This document shows, in pieces, positions 54,101-64,000 of a stretch of DNA of 64,000 nucleotides; position 1 is the first letter of the stretch, and every line of letters begins with the position of its first letter. Origin of the DNA: Yamagishiella unicocca (taxonomy: Eukaryota; Chlorophyta; Chlorophyceae; Chlamydomonadales; Volvocaceae). Below the pieces are notes generated by a model, which was given only the letters and a program-made list of their open reading frames with translations, ran no database searches and was not told where the DNA came from. Both the position numbers and the translations under genes were made by a program. The stretch lies in the NCBI GenBank assembly GCA_003116995.1, contig BDSL01000029.1, positions 558,001 through 622,000 on the forward strand, written 5' to 3'.

Positions 54101-55421
54101 CGGCGCCGAGTCCACTAGCATAACACAAACGCGCGTGCCTGGCTCCGCCTATGCGTTGCGCAGCGGCCAAGGCGGCGGCGGTGTTGGCCGCGGCCCCTGC
54201 AACACCAATGCCGTGATGGCGATGGTCTCGCCTCGCGGCTCCATCATGCTGGGGCAAGCAGCCACCGACCAAGCGGCCGACGGGCATTCCAACGCCACTC
54301 CCCGGCAGATGAGCCGCCTGTTTCTGACGTCCATGGGGCCACCTAGTTGCACCTTGGAGGCGGACTTCAGCATCGCGCAGCTGAATGAGTTGGCCGAGCA
54401 AAATGACGACAGCGTGAATGGACTGAGCATAACGGTGACGGCGGTTCCCTCAACGGAAACGTTGCAAAAGCCGGGGGCGCTGAAGGGCTGCGGGCGGGAA
54501 ACGGACTTGAAAAGCACCAGCAGCGATGGCCGTCCCGAAGAGGGCACGGCCGGTGGCGGAAACGGTGGTCAGAACTCCAGCGGCGGTGCGGATTGCTTGC
54601 TGGACATGGCGATGGCGCTGCTGATGAAGCAAGACATGTTGGAGGCGAATTCCATAAGAACAACAGCGCTGCCATCGATGGAATTTCTGCAGCCAGCACA
54701 TTCGCCGTCTCCTTCACCCGCGCATTCCGCGGCGCCTTCGACCCAGGAGCGCCGCCGGGTCCGCGCATCAGGTGCCGGCGCCCCGCCGCCTCACATGCAG
54801 AGCATTCCTTCGGGCAGTATACTGCGGAGCCTGCTCAAGCAGCACGTGTCCATCACGGATTCGATGGATCTGGATTCGGCGTCGTTTGTGAGTCAGCCCA
54901 TGTGGCAGCGGCGACCCGGGCGGTTCGAAATGGCGGGCTCGGAGTCGTCGTCGTTTGTTTTCGGAGACGACCAGGAGCGGTTCGAGATGCTGCGGCTGCT
55001 GCGAGAGCACCAAGGCGGCAAGGCGGCAGGGATGGGCGGAGACGGCGGCGGCGGCAGCGACGAAGTCGGCATGCAACAGGACGACGCACATGCTGGTGGT
55101 GCCGCCGAAGACGGGACGGTGGGGGAGGACCGTGCTGGCAGCAGTGCTGCGTATGGCGGAGATCTGCTGCTGAGCATGGAAACGGATGGGGGTTTCCTGG
55201 GCCCTGGAACGCGCCAGGTGCCGTACCAGGCAGAGCAGGGTAGGGGGCCTGGCTCAAGCCTTTTTACAGCGGTTGCTGCGGCTGCGGCGAAGATGGTGGC
55301 GCGTGAGGGAAGAGGGGCGCGTGGCGCCGAGGCGAGAGAGCACGCTGCTGATGATCTGTCTGTAGGCGATGATGATTGTGCAGAGGTGCTCGCGGAGGAC
55401 GTTTCCTTGGACGTGCAGTGA
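48167..55421 (+). CDS. Caspase-fold (peptidase C14-like) protein lacking both catalytic residues
   Basis: Ten exons join in phase: 48167-48322, 48488-48623, 48781-48908, 49326-49544, 50250-50304, 51001-51254, 51628-51939, 52031-52328, 53029-53557, 53951-55421 (1185 residues). The first about 320 residues follow the caspase p20 pattern: YSTVSFVTAAEDG, SVVIVSYCGPSDERGNW (about 120-135), VVSFREVSMLWQRH, RLVLLLDCANSGYWVSALR (Asp about 186), then VQASDCSVVATQNM and LPSYYATWLNDNLVDYGIVL. Active members have YSGHG and D-x-C-x-S-G. Here the His position is Pro (YCGPS) and the Cys position is Ala (DCANSG), so proteolysis is unlikely. The remaining about 860 residues are Ser/Gly/Ala-rich and disordered, with a few hydrophobic blocks (PPSCTLEADFSIAQLNELAE). 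A scaffold or regulatory role is an inference. Starts of exons 7 and 8 are the least certain. Confidence 0.7.
50610..50672. repeat. 19-bp tandem repeat x 3
   Basis: Units GGGAGGGTGCGGGCCCCA occur three times in the caspase-like gene intron 50305-51000. Confidence 0.9.
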
Positions 55422-56136
55422 GTAGCCTTTACATGACGGTCGTTGCTGATGATACTATGGCGCATTATAACCCGCCAATGTGCAACATTGTGGGGCTGTA
55501 CAGGACTATGTTAAAACCGGCGGCTGCGTAAGGGGATTTCTTCCGGTGGAGTACTTGCCAGGCTCGCTGATCCAGAAAAGATCCTCCTCCGGGGCGTGTG
55601 GATTTGTTGGCATGTTGCGCACGCGCATGTGATGTGGATCTATGTCCGAGTACGGATTGGCGCGCGGAGGGGGATCCCAATCCCCGAAGCACACCGTTAG
55701 ATATGATGGTATCGCGATGGTTATGGGTGTTTATTAAACGTGCTGAGACCAACTTGCGCCTGCAGCAGTTGGGACATAACATAATGTGTCGCTGTGTGTG
55801 CCTTCGTTGTTTACGTATTCAAGATGAACGGTATTTCCTACATTGGCAGCTGGCAGGATTGCACGGCCGTGTGTAGGCCAACTATGATGCATCTTATGAG
55901 CCGATGCGGTGCAGGAAAGCACGAAATTTGCCTAAAAAGAACCGAGCGTGTTGGCTGAGTCGTGGACTGTATAGTACGACCGTCGTCAGTTGATGGTTAC
56001 TGGGTCAACGCAATCCTCAACACCGTCACAACGCCTCCCAATGTTAAGTCAGCGCGCAAACGACTGCATTTATATGCCAAGTCGACACAGCGGCTTGGAG
56101 TAGTATCAATAAGCTTCTACTCCCGACTTTGGAAAG
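55422..56136. other. Short intergenic region with an orphan minus-strand frame
   Basis: The region lies between two plus-strand genes. It contains the protein-like minus frame 55506-55694, described separately, and otherwise 3' flank and promoter sequence. Confidence 0.45.
55506..55694 (-). CDS. Orphan protein-like ORF, possible terminal exon or gene remnant
   Basis: The minus frame of 62 codons reads DWDPPPRANPYSDIDPHHM, then VRNMPTNPHAPEEDLFWISE and PGKYSTGRNPLTQPPVLT before a stop. The composition (Pro, Asp, Asn, aromatic residues, no Arg or Ala excess) differs from the shadow frames of this GC-rich DNA and looks like a conserved soluble or mitochondrial protein tail. No upstream exon, acceptor or start could be fixed. 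I do not recognise the family. Confidence 0.35.
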   Translation of the reverse strand: MCFGDWDPPPRANPYSDIDPHHMRVRNMPTNPHAPEEDLFWISEPGKYSTGRNPLTQPPVLT

Positions 56137-58253
56137 ATGCCTCGAAAAACTGGATACCAGACTAGAAGCGCTATAAGCACGCTAGTGCTGGGAAATCCTG
56201 AAGTGGTGAGCGCTCAGCTGGCCACTTTCGCTACATTTGCACATCACGTACGTTCGTCTTCTTACAGCTGAGCGTCCTATCGTCGGTTGCACAGGGAACA
56301 CGTGCATGGGGCACCGAGTATGATGGAGAGTTCACAGAAAGCCCAAGTCGCGAGGAGCATGCCAGTGTCCGGCAGGCCACGCATTCAGCGAGGGCTTCGT
56401 TGCGCACGCCACGGTCCCTGAAGAAAGGCTACGTATACGGAGAAGATTACGAGAAGCTTGTAGGAATTTTGCGCCGCGTGTCGTTCGAATGGTCCACGCC
56501 AGTTCGTGACACTGACGACTCTTTCCGCAGGCTTGTGTGCCGATATCGGCATCTTGAAATGCTGAAATAGTGTATATTTAAACCACCGTGCCGTGTCTGC
56601 TCCCACTCTCCTAGCCATACCCCGCCACCCCCGCCACGTGCTCATCGGATCCACACCCGCATCCGGGCATCCCCGCTGTCCCGATGTGCGCAATTTCCAG
56701 GACGCGCAGTACGGCAACGCGGTTTCGGCGTACCGCGACCTGCAGCTGCAGCTGGGTACCCTTGAGCAGCGGATGGCGTCGATGCATGGCAGCGAGCATC
56801 TTCTCTTGCAAGCAGTGGAAGAGCAGCACGACCTCATAGGCACGCTCAGGCAGCAGGTTGCGGGGCTGACGGACAGCCTGGGCCGACTACTGGGTGGCGT
56901 GGAACGGAACCGCTCACTCATGGCGCTAATGAATAGTGTGCAGGTAGGCAGGTGGGCGGGTGGTCTTCGTATCGGTGCTCAGCGGTATTTGGAAGAACGT
57001 GAAAGCGCTAGCCAGCGCACAGGGTTTTCGCATCCGGAGGAGGTGTCGGGATTCCCAGACAACATGAGCCGCACGTCGGTGGTAATACGTCGAGGATCAG
57101 CAGCAGGCGAGCGACGAAGAAATGGGGTGACGACAATTGAAGGCGGGATGTCGAAGGAGTGTAGTAAGAAACCCCCGGATGAAAAGTCTGTGAGCACCAC
57201 GTCGTTCGTCAAACGTGACCGTCAGAGATCGCGACCAGCTGCCAAACGCACAGCTGCGTCCAGATGCAAAGATGAGAAGGAGAGGGTATGAAGCTGACAA
57301 CAGCGCCACGCAACGCCAATCGTGCTCGCTATGGGCTGCACCTGCTCTGCGCACGTGCATGACGAACACGCATTCCCCACTTCCGGCTGCGGAACCTTCC
57401 GCTCGCAGGACTCGCCGCCAGCGCAGGCGGTCACGGCAAACAAGGTTGGCTTGGGCGGGATCTCCTGGGTTGGGCTGAGGAAATGCGCGTCTTGTCACTG
57501 AGATGCAAGGAGCTACCCATGCTGCCACAAGGGCGCGCCGGCACGGCAATTACTAGGTGACGGAATTAGGCATGCGCGCACGGGACCGTCTGGGTGGATC
57601 CGGCGGGCACTGTAGAAGGGCGTGTTGGTCAGATGTGTGTCGGTCAGATGCGTGTTGGTCATGTCGGTAAGATGCGTGTTGGTCGTACACGTGGATCCGG
57701 TAGTTGGTCTGGGGTACACCCCTCGATACTGGCTTGCAGCAGTTCGCGTGCTGTTGCTGACTTGGGTGTGGGGGGGGTCTACACGAGGGCAGGCAGGCCG
57801 GAACAACGCTTCCAAGTGATTTGAGTATTCACAGGTTTGCAGCGGAGTGAGCATGTGGTCGCCACGCCTCGCCCATGTCCACGGTTGCGCAGATGATGCA
57901 AGAGTCCGAGGTGTCGCGGCGGCTCTTGTCCCTAGAGGCGAAAATCAGCGACATGGTTGATGCCATCGCCATGCTGTCTCGCTCCCAAGCCGCCCTGGCG
58001 TCCAGGACAAAGCAGCAGGGCGAGGGCGGAAGCAGCCAGCAGCATGACGGCCGCGCCGGGAGAAGGTGGGTGTCACAGGATACCTGATGCCGCGGACATG
58101 TGTTAGGCTGACTGGGTCTGTAACAGCGGAGCGGAATGGGTTCGACTCTACTGGTAGTTGCTATTGATTTCATAGGCTTCCAACATCAGCAATCGTACTG
58201 TCGTGGCTAACCGGCCCGAATTGCCCGGCTTTGCGCGCTCGACTTCGACATGA
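56137..58253 (+). CDS. Coiled-coil protein, unrecognised, 3' end uncertain
   Basis: Five exons join in phase: 56137-56205, 56268-56459, 56701-56943, 57893-58065, 58190-58253 (246 residues). The start is MPRKTGYQTRSAISTLVLGN. Exon 2 carries GTEYDGEFTESPSREEHASV and RSLKKGYVYGEDYEKL. Exon 3 is a coiled coil (YGNAVSAYRDLQLQLGTLEQ, HDLIGTLRQQVAGLTDSLGR) and exon 4 continues it (SEVSRRLLSLEAKISDMVDA). Introns have good ends (donors GTGAGC, GTAGGA, GTAGGC, GTGGGT; acceptors CTTACAG, TTTCCAG). No enzyme motif is present. The last exon is one of several in-phase options. Protein-like frames at 58572-58854 (DQGINLET, then VKWMDYHCLVENWAADEAEA and a stop after RKNWKEL) may be alternative 3' exons of this gene or belong to another. 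A structural or cytoskeletal role is possible but not shown. Confidence 0.5.
57600..57690. repeat. Imperfect GTGTTGGTCAGATGC tandem repeat
   Basis: About five imperfect units around GTGTTGGTCAGATGTGTGTC, in the long intron 56944-57892 of the coiled-coil gene. Confidence 0.8.
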
Positions 58254-58571
58254 CGTTGGAACATACTTGCTGCGCCTCGTGGGCGCGCCAGGGCGCCTGG
58301 GAAGGGGGCGGTGTCCAGGTAGCTCAGTGCGAATCCTTTTTCAGCGGAATGGGACTAGAGCACAGCATGACGGCTTATGTTTCCTTGCAGGGTCTTCCTT
58401 GTTGCTATCGTCAGGGGAGCCCCCCAGACTGATAGTCTGACGGGCTGGGGCCGCACTGTGTTTAATGTAGCACACTGTGTGTGCATGTCGCAATAGCCGG
58501 TTCTCGCGTTGTGTCCGTGTCTCCATCAGGGCTTGAGCTCGCCCTAATGTCTTCTTGTGTGCCCTTGCGTC

Positions 58572-58854
58572 CTTGCATGAAGGCGGCCTTCCGAGAGGAT
58601 CGAGCGGCTGCCCAACCCCGTGCAGCTGTCGACCAAGGGATCAACCTGGAGACCGTGACCATTGCTGGCGGGGTGGGAACCCCGCTGCAGGGCAGCAAAC
58701 CCTCAGACATGTGCGACATACGGAGGTCAAGTGGATGGATTATCATTGTCTTGTCGAGAATTGGGCGGCCGACGAAGCGGAGGCATGGGGCTCAAACCCC
58801 ATGTCGCTCTGGCATGCCGTCAGGTGCGAACGAAAAAACTGGAAGGAGTTGTAA
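58572..58854 (+). CDS. Possible two-exon 3' end of an unplaced gene
   Basis: Two plus-strand pieces join in phase 0: 58580-58658 (reading AAFREDRAAAQPRAAVDQ, ending GINLET before GTGACC) and about 58730-58854 (VKWMDYHCLVENWAADEAEA, then WGSNPMSLWHAVRCERKNW and a stop). The second piece has convincing protein composition. The upstream phase does not match the coiled-coil gene's exon ending at 58065 without another exon. I recognise no domain. Confidence 0.3.
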
Positions 58855-59214
58855 TCGAGCAAAACGGGCTGGTAAACATCTAAGCTGGGTTTGGGGGACT
58901 GTGTGGCAGTGGTTTGCAGTGCGTCTTGGGGATGTTTGGCGGATATTTATTTGGACACCGGCATCACTTGAAGCTTACGATTTCATGGGTCCCAGTGGGC
59001 TTTGTGCGCACTTACACACACGCCATCTATCGACACCAGCATCAGGAACCATCCAGGTTGTAAGCCTAACCACAAGGAGGTTGTGTGTACTACCCCGTCC
59101 TTGCACCTCATATACAACCAACACTCGTGTTATGATCGCTTCATGCCAGAGGAAGTACCAGACCCTGGGGCGAGGTTGGGTCAGTTATTGTGAGAGCGAA
59201 GTTTCACTCAGCCA

Positions 59215-62200
59215 ATGTGTTTAACAATACTGCTAAATACATTACCAGCCCCCTCTTACATTTGCGTACACATCACGAACGTTTCGTCTGCTTCCCATTC
59301 CAGTGCGGTTTGGCTGTTGGAGACAGGTCCTATGTTGACAAACACTACTAAAGCAACGTATTGTACACCTGTGCATATCCTATATTATAGTCCGTCAAGT
59401 TGTGCGGCACACCACGGCGTGGGAGGCGCCAAGAATGCCGTACCACTTAGAGAAGGTCCTAGTGTCGGCTGTGTTCCTACAATTGATACTGGCCCGATAG
59501 CACCGGGCTTCTACCACAGGACTTTACAAAGCAAAAAATTGCTAAGACTTTGGGGTGCTCAGAAGCGCGAGATACATCTGGGTTGCGACATCAACCTGGA
59601 CGATTCGCTTCCACCTATAGGCCGTGGTGCCAATTCACAGAACTTGACGTATAAGTCAGCAGGAATGTTGCGTTCGGAAGCCTACCCTCAGTTACCGCCG
59701 CTTCCAAAACTCCCTGCGAAGGAGATGGCCGGACCTACACCGTGGTCCAACTGGGCACTTCCAGGTGGGTAGGAGTGCTGCATAGACGGCACAAACAGCG
59801 AGCGGGGCGACGCAGAAGCTGGACGGTATTCATTGACGTTGGTTGGCAGCGTCGTGCGGGCAATCGCATAAACATTTTGATTGAGGAGAATACGGGTTCA
59901 GTTTAAAGGCGAGAAGCTCTTGTACCTGGCCTCAGTTATGGGCTGGAGTATGTCCCTTGGACTAGCTAAATGGGCGGACCGTGCGCCTGGCCCCAGCCAG
60001 CGTGGTCAAACACTCGTTATGAGCTTATCTGATTACTTATTGCTGTTGCGCCGATGTGGACTTTGCGAAGACCCTACTCGTCCGGCTAGCCAGTCCCTAG
60101 TCAACAGCGGTTCACTGACAATCATATTACCATGCCTGTGACATGTGACTTCATTATGCATCATACTATGTACTCGTTCATTTTCGGTTCACGTCTGTCT
60201 ACAATTGCGTTCGGACCTCCCAACGTCGACCACCGTCCTCACTCCTGCGAACAGGGCGAGTGGTCGCGGGGGCATATCCCGCGAGTCTTGACGATGTCGA
60301 GACGGAAAAGATATTGACAATCATGCTCGAGCTGGGCATCAATACTTTTGTCTGCCTGCAAGCGGAAGTTAACATAAATACGCCGGAACATGCGTGGAGA
60401 GCTGGGCACGGCCTACGACCGTATATCAAAGACGCGCAGGTTAGCACTTTTATGGAGTGCCGGCAGACGCTGGGTCGGCCCAATTCCCTGGGTTGTACAA
60501 CACCCCACGGGCTCCACACATAACCCTTCCCCCGTTCCTTTCGCGTGTCGTAGAAAATCTTGAGCAAAGCGCACGAGCAGGGCAACCCTAAAATTACTCA
60601 GCAGAAAATAGACTTCCTCCACCTGCCCATCATCGACGGCAACGTGACCACGGACTCGGCCATGAATCGGCTGGCGGAGGACTGCATGGAGCGAATCCTG
60701 CGCGGAGAGCGGCTATACATCCACTGCTGGGGCGGGCATGGCCGCACAGGCACGCTGGTCGCCATCCTGTTGGGCCGCTTGTACGGCTTGCCGTACACGA
60801 ATGCGCTGCGGTACACGCAGGCCTTCCACGATTCCCGGGTGTACCCGCAGGGCGTGAGGTCGCCCCAGACACCCGTGCAGCGAGCCCAGGTACATTTCTT
60901 TTGCCTGTAGCTGGTCGTGTTTCTCCGCTGCTTTGGTGTAAAGGCCAGAACCACAAACACACGGGGATGGGTGGTACGTCGCTCTGTAGGGGTGCGTGGC
61001 CAAGATACACACAAACACTCCCCCATCCCTACTGCAGCGCCGCGACGGCCGCTGGATGCCACGCACGTAGGCCGCGTGACGAGCATAGCGCTGAGGGACC
61101 CGACCTGTAACCACATGTTAGGACGGATGGCGGCTGAGTCCTTTCAAGGCAGTCGCTATCTTGAAACACAGACGCTGCACACTGCCGGCATCGGGTGCCG
61201 ATGAGCGATAGGCTAAATTATCAAGCACCATGGCGCCGGTAGGGCACCCTCAGTTCGCCGCTGCCGGTACCTCTCCACCTTGCCGTGTATTAGGACAGCA
61301 ACCTGTCATCGACATCCATGCACCTGTGCCCGCTCGTCCCCATAGGTTCGCCGGCTGTTGGCATCGCAATCAGCCGGCAGCATATCATCGCCGTCGTCAA
61401 TGAGTGCGGCAGCTAGTCGGGGCGTGGGGTCTGTAAGGGCACCGGTGAGCAGCAGCATAGGCGTGGGTGGCAAGCCGGTGGCGGCCGGCAGTGCTGCCGG
61501 TGGCGGCAGCATCCTGGCGGCAGCATCGCGTCCGGCGGCAGGCGGCGGAGCGGAGCAGCGGCAATCTGGCCAACCAGGGGCGCCTCCGTCCCCGCTGAGG
61601 GCCAGGTGAGCATTGTTTTCTAGCATGTCCACGGAACAATGAAGTGCCTAGGATGCAGGGTGTTGCGTTCGTGAGCAGGCAAGGATGCAGTGTGGCTGCC
61701 TGCCGTCGGGTGTCTCCTGAGAAGTGGCCACCCGATGGCTGCCTGGTGCTCTGTGCAGTGGGCAGGGCACAGGGCAGCCGAGGGCAGGGCACAGAGCCCG
61801 AGGGCAGGGCAGAGCGAGCGTTATTGGAGGTTATTAAGGGAGTGCAGGCACATACACGTTGCACAACAATTGCACGGTACCCCGGCATATTACGATTCAT
61901 TGCCTAAAGATCTGATGTCAGCATCATGGTTTCCCCTTGCTTACGTTGTGGCAGGGCGGGAGCATCAGCTTCGCAGGGGTCAGGCGCATCAGCCAGCGCT
62001 GGGGGCTCGGGGGCAGCAAGCAGCGGCGCGGTCCGGTACGGGTCTCGCGTTGGAGAGAGCCCCATGCGCTCAGCGGTGGCAACGGACAGTAACGCTAACC
62101 TGCTCAAGGGAGGGGCGGGTGCGGCAGACAGGCTCGCAAACGATTTTAGCCGCCTGCAAGGCCCTTCGGCGTCTGCTGGCCTCGCGCGACAGGGAGGCGC

Positions 62201-62252
62201 GAACGCAGCGCTACCTTACGTGCTGGCCAACGGGAGGGTGAAGTTGCGATGA
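59215..62252 (+). CDS. Dual-specificity / tyrosine protein phosphatase
   Basis: Five exons join in phase: 59215-59764, 60255-60439, 60554-60889, 61346-61605, 61955-62252 (up to 542 residues). Conserved sequence begins around SLPPIGRGANSQNL and reaches GPTPWSNWALPGRVVAGAYP, a short strand typical of this algal/protist phosphatase group. LELGINTFVCLQAE and FLHLPIIDGNVTTD follow; the Asp of the latter is the likely general acid. The P-loop HCWGGHGRTGT (Cys about 303) has all the residues of the CX5R active site. The family then has the helix QTPVQRAQVRRLL, correctly rebuilt across the 61346 junction. The rest is a Ser/Ala/Gly-rich tail ending GRVKLR. It should remove phosphate from phosphotyrosine or phosphoserine/threonine; the substrate is unknown. 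The first about 100 residues, before ATG-proximal frames settle, may in part be intron or 5' UTR (a good acceptor lies at 59520), so the start is uncertain. Confidence 0.8.
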
Positions 62253-62619
62253 AGCATAGTTGTCAGCAAATGCGCTACCGGTGCCATGCAGTGCCGATAC
62301 TCCGCGCGGCAACTAGGCAAACGCCCTACGCCGGAGCGCTGCAGTGCGGGTGATGTACTCCTCGCTACCGCGTTACACTGCGGCTGGGGAGGAATGGGAG
62401 CCGTACGGGGCAGTTTTTCGCGGCGCTGGTACCGAGTCAGTGCGGCTCCTGGGAATGGGGAGGTAAAAGTGAGCCCTTCTTTGCGAAGGGCGGGAAGCCA
62501 AGAGGCAGCATGCCCATTGAGCTTGGCCTAACTTGGTGACAACGAAGACTATTACGAACATTGTTGCTCCAAGCATTCTGTGTCTCGTACTGGATGAAGT
62601 TGATCTTTTTGGACCAACA

Positions 62620-62768
62620 ATATCGGCATCTTGTATGACCTTGAAAAGCAAGTCCCTCCTACCGGTATGGTGCGGACTAATGCTGAACAGCGCCGCCTGG
62701 TACTGCGGTATGTGGAAGGATTTAAGGGTGGGTTCACAGCACAACGCTTTCGAGACTTCTTACTATGT
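62620..62768 (+). pseudogene. Protein-like fragment with frame break, possible gene or element relic
   Basis: The plus frame gives ILYDLEKQVPPTGMVRTNAE followed by QRRLVLRYVEGFKGGFTAQR and FRDFLLCV before a stop. It has no ATG and is preceded in another frame by YWMKLIFLDQQYRHLV, which ends where this begins. That pattern fits a single frameshift in formerly coding DNA. The family is not recognised. A short unidentified intron is the alternative. Confidence 0.35.
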
Positions 62769-63730
62769 GTTTGATCGTGCCACGGCACCGTTGTATGGAT
62801 GTCGTGTACCTCATGGGGCGATCTGGTGTAGGCGCTTGTGCAAGTACGTGTTGGAGCGTAGATTGCTTGAGTGCAACATGATACGTAGGACGCCGCACTT
62901 TCAGCGATTGCGTGGTGACGCTCGCACACGCGGCTGTGGGGCACGACGTACGGATAGGCCCCACGCATGCCGTCCCAACGACGCCGGAAGTTGGTGCTCA
63001 TAGACCAGCCCATGCATTGTCGGATCTGTCTGGCCTGTTTCCAATACCCGACTCGACACAGGACAAGCGAAAACGGTATATTGGTGCGACGTTCGGCGCT
63101 ACACGTTCGGTTTGCTTCCTAGATGTATGTGCCCTGGCCGAGGCGTGTTTAAGGCTTATGCGAGGGTTTGGCCTTCTTTCGACTCCGCGTGGCCCGTGGA
63201 TGAGACAATTATCTTCTAACCCATCCGCAGGAATGCCGTTTTACGCTGGACTTCGTTGTCGGGTCGTAGTGCTGCTCGCCTAGCAGTTCAAAGCCCTAGG
63301 GGCGGCGGCCATTACTGTGCGAATGACGCACGTGCACTGAAAGCTGTGTGCGTGTGCATACTATGTGCTGGGTGGTTTATCCTGTCGCTCACCATCTCAT
63401 GCCGCCGTGCCTGCGTGCATGGAGGATGACTTTCGCGTGCAGGGCCCGATAGTGCATGGTTGCGTCTATGTCTCCGAGGTGGCCAATGGGTCGTGGGGGC
63501 TGGAGGTTCGCTGGCTAAGCGTGTCGAGGTGCTCTTTCGGTGGGACTGAGGTGCGATGGGGTATGCACATTTTGGATTGACTTGGCCCGGCGATAGCGAG
63601 CTGCGACAGGGGTTTGGGCGCCTCAAAAGCTTCACTGTAATATGTTGAAGGACCACGGTTTAACCGGTCGGGAACGATGCTGTATGTCGTCATGCCCCTC
63701 AGTAGAAGCTCATTACAGCGCGGCGCGAAC

Positions 63731-63788
63731 AGTGCTAACAGCTCCCTTACAGTGCTAACAGCGCGCTTATAGTGCTAACAGTATAAAA
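63731..63788 (+). promoter_or_regulatory. Three 20-bp-spaced AGTGCTAACA boxes followed by a TATA-like box
   Basis: AGTGCTAACA occurs at 63731, 63751 and 63771, exactly 20 bp apart. The last copy runs directly into a TATAAAA sequence at 63782-63788. This looks like a core promoter reading right, towards a gene beyond the window. The evidence is sequence pattern only. Confidence 0.4.
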
Positions 63789-64000
63789 CGTGGATCCGCT
63801 CCCTCCCAAACCCGTAGCCACCCGCAGCTGCATTGGCAAGCGCATCGTCTGCAGCGCTCTACACGCCAGAGTTCAGCCGTGACCTGCGGTTTCTTGAGCT
63901 CATACGCTGGTTCCATCATCATAGCATGGCATCCGTTCCATGATAGCCGCAAAGCAGCGCCCCATCATTGGAGCTTATTAACGTACGGTATACGGGTATA

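Larger units (their letters stand above)
62253..64000. other. Terminal region with broken or unplaced frames
   Basis: No complete gene is seen. Plus-strand pieces at 62565-62765 look like decayed coding sequence: one frame reads LLQAFCVSYWMKLIFLDQQY and stops, and the next frame reads DLEKQVPPTGMVRTNAEQRR and LVLRYVEGFKGGFTAQRFRD, then stops. Another frame (63365-63580, plus) contains RVQGPIVHGCVYVSEVANGS. A transposon or gene relic and an intron-split gene are both possible. Confidence 0.4.

Overview
The window is nuclear DNA from a eukaryote, most likely a green alga of the Chlamydomonadales (volvocine type). It is GC-rich, its genes are cut into many short exons by GT-AG introns of about 60-1000 bp, its proteins carry long Ala, Gly, Gln and Pro runs, and minisatellites sit in most long introns. 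There are no operons, no bacterial ribosome-binding sites, and no rRNA or tRNA gene that I could recognise. The exon models below were built by hand: each junction was chosen so that splice sites, reading phase and family conservation agree. No transcript evidence was available.

Layout, left to right. (1) 96-210, minus: one exon of a probable acid-lipase-type alpha/beta hydrolase that runs off the left edge. (2) 1997-5889, plus: CUE-DUF1771-Smr protein, the architecture of the no-go-decay endonucleases. (3) 8106-10444, minus: protein with a LON substrate-binding domain, 5' end unresolved. (4) 12678-13499, minus: unrecognised 188-residue protein. (5) 17055-24228, plus: complete 15-exon MCM4 replicative helicase subunit. 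(6) 25850-26409, minus: small mitochondrial ribosomal protein of the mL59/mL64 type. (7) 27944-30207, plus: coiled-coil protein with a SAND-like C-terminal module. (8) 32536-46559, minus: a 25-exon P4-ATPase (lipid flippase) inflated to about 2116 residues. (9) 48167-55421, plus: large caspase-fold protein in which both catalytic positions are replaced. (10) 56137-58253, plus: coiled-coil protein. (11) 59215-62252, plus: dual-specificity/tyrosine phosphatase. The last 1.7 kb holds broken ORFs, another possible reading frame and a TATA-like site at the right edge.

The genes do not form one pathway. They cover housekeeping (DNA replication, mitochondrial translation, membrane lipid asymmetry, RNA quality control), one possible transcription or chromatin factor, and signalling proteins. 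The most unusual observations are the apparently inactive caspase-like protein, three probable GC-AG introns in the flippase gene, and a short motif (near GTCGYGTWACCGG) that recurs in introns of at least three unrelated genes, usually a few tens of bases before the 3' splice site.
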